Below the pieces are notes generated by a model, which was given only the letters and a program-made list of their open reading frames with translations, was not told the DNA's origin and made no database searches. 7,724 nucleotides of DNA from Chitinophaga pinensis (GTDB lineage Bacteria; Bacteroidota; Bacteroidia; Flavobacteriales_D; Crocinitomicaceae), in contig CAMBRH010000162.1 of assembly GCA_945870115.1 (NCBI GenBank), forward strand, positions 1-7,724, given 5' to 3'. Position 1 is the first letter of the stretch; each line of letters starts with the position of its first letter. Shown here piece by piece: positions 5,706 to 7,724 of the stretch. The position numbers were made by a program, and so were the translations under genes.

Positions 5706-6491
5706 TCAATAAAAAGTCTTCTTATTTCTATTCCAAATGAAAACCAAAATAAATCCAACAATTGCACCTCCAACATGCGCTAAATGGGCAATGTTATCAC
5801 CAGCTGTTTCTTTTAAACTTAAAAATACTTCCAAAGCAAAATATCCACCAATTAAAAACTTTGCCTTAATAGGAATAGGAGGGAAAAGCAACATCAATTC
5901 TGTATTAGGAAATAAATAAGCAAAAGCTGCCATGATTCCGAAAATTGCACCAGAAGCGCCAAGCATTGGGACTCTAATTTTTTCGGCATATCCAAACACT
6001 ATTTCTTTTTGTACTTCAGCGTCAAACATAGATTTGGAATTATTAATTATTAATTCAATTAAACCTTGACTATTGTTATTTATTGCATAATTTTCAATTA
6101 CATTTAAGTCATACCCAAAAGAAATTAATTTACTTTTCATTTCCATTATTTGAAATACACCAATTCCATTGTATAAAGCAAAAGCACCAATCGCACTAGC
6201 AATATAGAAAGTGAAAAAGCGTTTTGCTCCCCAAATTCTTTCCAAATGTGAGCCAAACATCACTAACATCAACATATTAAACAAAATATGAAAAAAGTCT
6301 GGGGCGTGCATGAAAAAATGGGTGATAATTTGATAGGGTTCAAAAAGTGGTGTACCAATATAATGTGCTCCCAAGGTATTGAACAAATCAACTTCTCCTT
6401 TTGAAAGGATAATACTCGCAAAATAAAAGAGAATATTTACAATCAAGAGATTTTTTGTTACCGCAGGAATATTGTTGAACATCTGAAACAT
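5706..6491 (-). CDS. Rhomboid intramembrane serine protease (first of the pair)
   Basis: This 261-residue rhomboid has the expected active-site set: HILFN (His68, Asn72), GASGAIFG with nucleophile Ser180, and AHLAHVGGAIVG with His236 and catalytic His239. About six membrane helices are visible. Compared with the second rhomboid it ends shortly after the last helix, with no cytoplasmic domain, and has a polar segment of about 60 residues (115-174) between the third helix and the serine-bearing fourth helix. That insertion could shape substrate access. The second Met (residue 4, at 6480-6482) is an equally plausible start. The gene begins 22 bases after the mutL stop behind an A-rich leader, so it is probably co-transcribed with mutL. 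Function is inner-membrane proteolysis of unknown substrates. Confidence 0.93.
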   Translation of the reverse strand: MFQMFNNIPAVTKNLLIVNILFYFASIILSKGEVDLFNTLGAHYIGTPLFEPYQIITHFFMHAPDFFHILFNMLMLVMFGSHLERIWGAKRFFTFYIASAIGAFALYNGIGVFQIMEMKSKLISFGYDLNVIENYAINNNSQGLIELIINNSKSMFDAEVQKEIVFGYAEKIRVPMLGASGAIFGIMAAFAYLFPNTELMLLFPPIPIKAKFLIGGYFALEVFLSLKETAGDNIAHLAHVGGAIVGFILVFIWNRNKKTFY

Positions 6492-6513
6492 AATTTTTTT
6501 ATTTAAGTTTTAA

Positions 6514-7724
6514 TTAAAATTGTTGAAATAATTCTTCACTTGAAATTGTTTTTAAAATCAATTGTCCTGAAGGAGAATATTGATGTTCTTGACATGAAAA
6601 TAATTGCTCGATCAAATGATTTGCACTTTCTTGATTCCATTTTGAACTGCCTTTTGAAGAAGATTTTGCTATTGAAAGTATAAATTCATGCGCTAATTCT
6701 CCTTTATCTATTTGTTCTAACTCAAGTTTTGTACTGATTGATTCAATGCACTCCAATGTTTGGTCTGTATTTAAATAAGATGGAATTCCATCAAAACTTA
6801 AGCCATGTTCAGTTTTTTGATAGGAGAATCCTAATCTTTCAATTGTTTTTGAATTTTGTTCCCAATGCGCTACAGTTGAATGCTTTAATTCTACATCAAT
6901 TGGAAATAATTGTTGCTGTGAAGTAATTGGTGTGACAATAAACGATGCCATAATTTCATCATAAAGAATGCGTTCTTTTGCACGTTTTGAATGAATTAGC
7001 ATCAGTCCACTTTTTACGGTTGAAATGAAATAATTTCCTGAAAAAATATATTGTTTTGATTGAGAATAATCTTCCTCAAAATCAATTTCAATAACTTCAT
7101 CCTTATCTTCTTCAATATTTTCAATGTTGTAAAATGAATCCCAATCAGCTTTTGAACTTTCCATTTTTCCAAAACCTCCATTTGAAAGTGCAGAGGAATT
7201 TCCATTGGAATAAGATTTAGAATTTGAACTTGATTGAAATGGATTAAAACTTGGATTGACTTGAATAGTTGGTTGAACAGCGGGTTTATTATTCATTTCC
7301 CATGGCAAATCGAAACTCTTTTCTTGTTCAAAATCTAAGCTTGGAGAAATATTGAATTTTCCTAAACTTTGTCTGATTGAACTTTTTAAAATAGCATATA
7401 TTTCTTTGTCTGCCTCAAATTTAATTTCAGTTTTTGTTGGGTGAACATTTACATCAATTGCGCTTGGATTAATTTTAAAAAAAACAAAAAATGTTGGAAA
7501 GGTTTTTGAAGCAAGTAAATTATCGTAAGCTTGAGTCAATGAATGATTGAAGTAAGAATCACGAAAAAAGCGGTCATTTACAAAAAAATATTGTTCTCCC
7601 CTTGACTTTTTTGCAAATTCAGGTTTACCGATAAATCCTTCGATGGTAACTAAATCAGTTGTTTCACTTAGAGGAACAAGTCTATCGTTGTATGCTCTTC
7701 CGAAAATATCAACTATACGTTTTC
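6514..7724 (-). CDS. mutL: DNA mismatch repair protein MutL, partial (5' end beyond the window)
   Basis: The open frame runs off the window edge; 402 residues are visible of an expected 600 or so, so the GHKL ATPase domain is missing only because the window ends. Visible residues 1-125 form the transducer domain, with YNDRLVPL, GKPEFAKKSRGEQYFFVN and the hallmark IDVNVHPTKTEIKF (about 89-102). A Ser/Asn-rich, then acidic, linker follows (about 130-220), and then the MutL C-terminal dimerisation domain to the TAA at 6514-6516. MutL couples MutS mismatch recognition to strand removal. The C-terminal motif that is usually DQHxxxERxxY in nicking MutL proteins reads HSKRAKERILY here (6973-6993 for the first seven residues), so endonuclease activity is doubtful. 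A TTG at 7537-7539 is not the start, because conserved MutL sequence continues upstream of it. Confidence 0.95.
   Translation of the reverse strand, partial: KRIVDIFGRAYNDRLVPLSETTDLVTIEGFIGKPEFAKKSRGEQYFFVNDRFFRDSYFNHSLTQAYDNLLASKTFPTFFVFFKINPSAIDVNVHPTKTEIKFEADKEIYAILKSSIRQSLGKFNISPSLDFEQEKSFDLPWEMNNKPAVQPTIQVNPSFNPFQSSSNSKSYSNGNSSALSNGGFGKMESSKADWDSFYNIENIEEDKDEVIEIDFEEDYSQSKQYIFSGNYFISTVKSGLMLIHSKRAKERILYDEIMASFIVTPITSQQQLFPIDVELKHSTVAHWEQNSKTIERLGFSYQKTEHGLSFDGIPSYLNTDQTLECIESISTKLELEQIDKGELAHEFILSIAKSSSKGSSKWNQESANHLIEQLFSCQEHQYSPSGQLILKTISSEELFQQF

Noticed and set aside
5737..5919. Plus-strand open frame of 60 codons
   Set aside because: It is antisense to the C-terminal part of the first rhomboid, with no independent support.
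6738..6926. Plus-strand open frame of 62 codons
   Set aside because: It is antisense to the MutL C-terminal domain, with no motif.
7014..7205. Minus-strand open frame of 63 codons
   Set aside because: It is an out-of-frame shadow of the low-complexity MutL linker.
7537..7539. TTG as the possible mutL start
   Set aside because: Sixty-one further in-frame codons upstream encode conserved MutL transducer sequence, so the gene continues past the window edge.

Overview
The window is strongly AT-rich, and all nine genes lie on the minus strand, so transcription runs from position 7724 towards position 1. The proteins read as Bacteroidota, most likely Flavobacteriales or a near relative. The reasons are the mutL–rhomboid–rhomboid–endonuclease/exonuclease/phosphatase order I know from flavobacterial genomes, start codons preceded by A-rich leaders without a clear Shine-Dalgarno sequence, one exact Bacteroidota-type -7 box (TAnnTTTG), and a lipoprotein with a charged stretch after its cysteine. 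Genus-level assignment is not possible by eye.

Upstream block (7724 to 3061): the 3' two thirds of mutL enters from the window edge. It is followed 22 bases later by a first rhomboid protease, then a small GxxExxY-family gene (a predicted PD-(D/E)XK-fold protein), then a second rhomboid with a soluble C-terminal tail, then a membrane-anchored endonuclease/exonuclease/phosphatase (EEP) protein whose start overlaps the rhomboid stop by 8 bases. The GxxExxY gene separates two rhomboids that are usually adjacent. It is bracketed by copies of an ACCACGGAGA-type repeat that point inward at the two outer edges, so it looks like a roughly 0.57 kb inserted cassette.

Downstream block (3060 to 19): a small lipoprotein with its own candidate promoter, a YciO-type member of the Sua5/YciO/YrdC family, a stand-alone class I glutamine amidotransferase coupled to it by an ATGA stop/start overlap, and a fused SpmA-SpmB-like Gate-domain membrane protein. 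These look like housekeeping or poorly characterised conserved genes rather than a defence or mobile island.

The parts most worth a second look are the repeat-bracketed GxxExxY cassette, a MutL whose expected metal-binding DQHxxxE motif reads HSKRAKE, a CAAAAA hexamer tract directly against the start of the second rhomboid, and the YciO-like/amidotransferase pair. I see no rRNA, tRNA, CRISPR array, classical transposase or convincing intrinsic terminator. The longest stretch without a gene is 127 bases.
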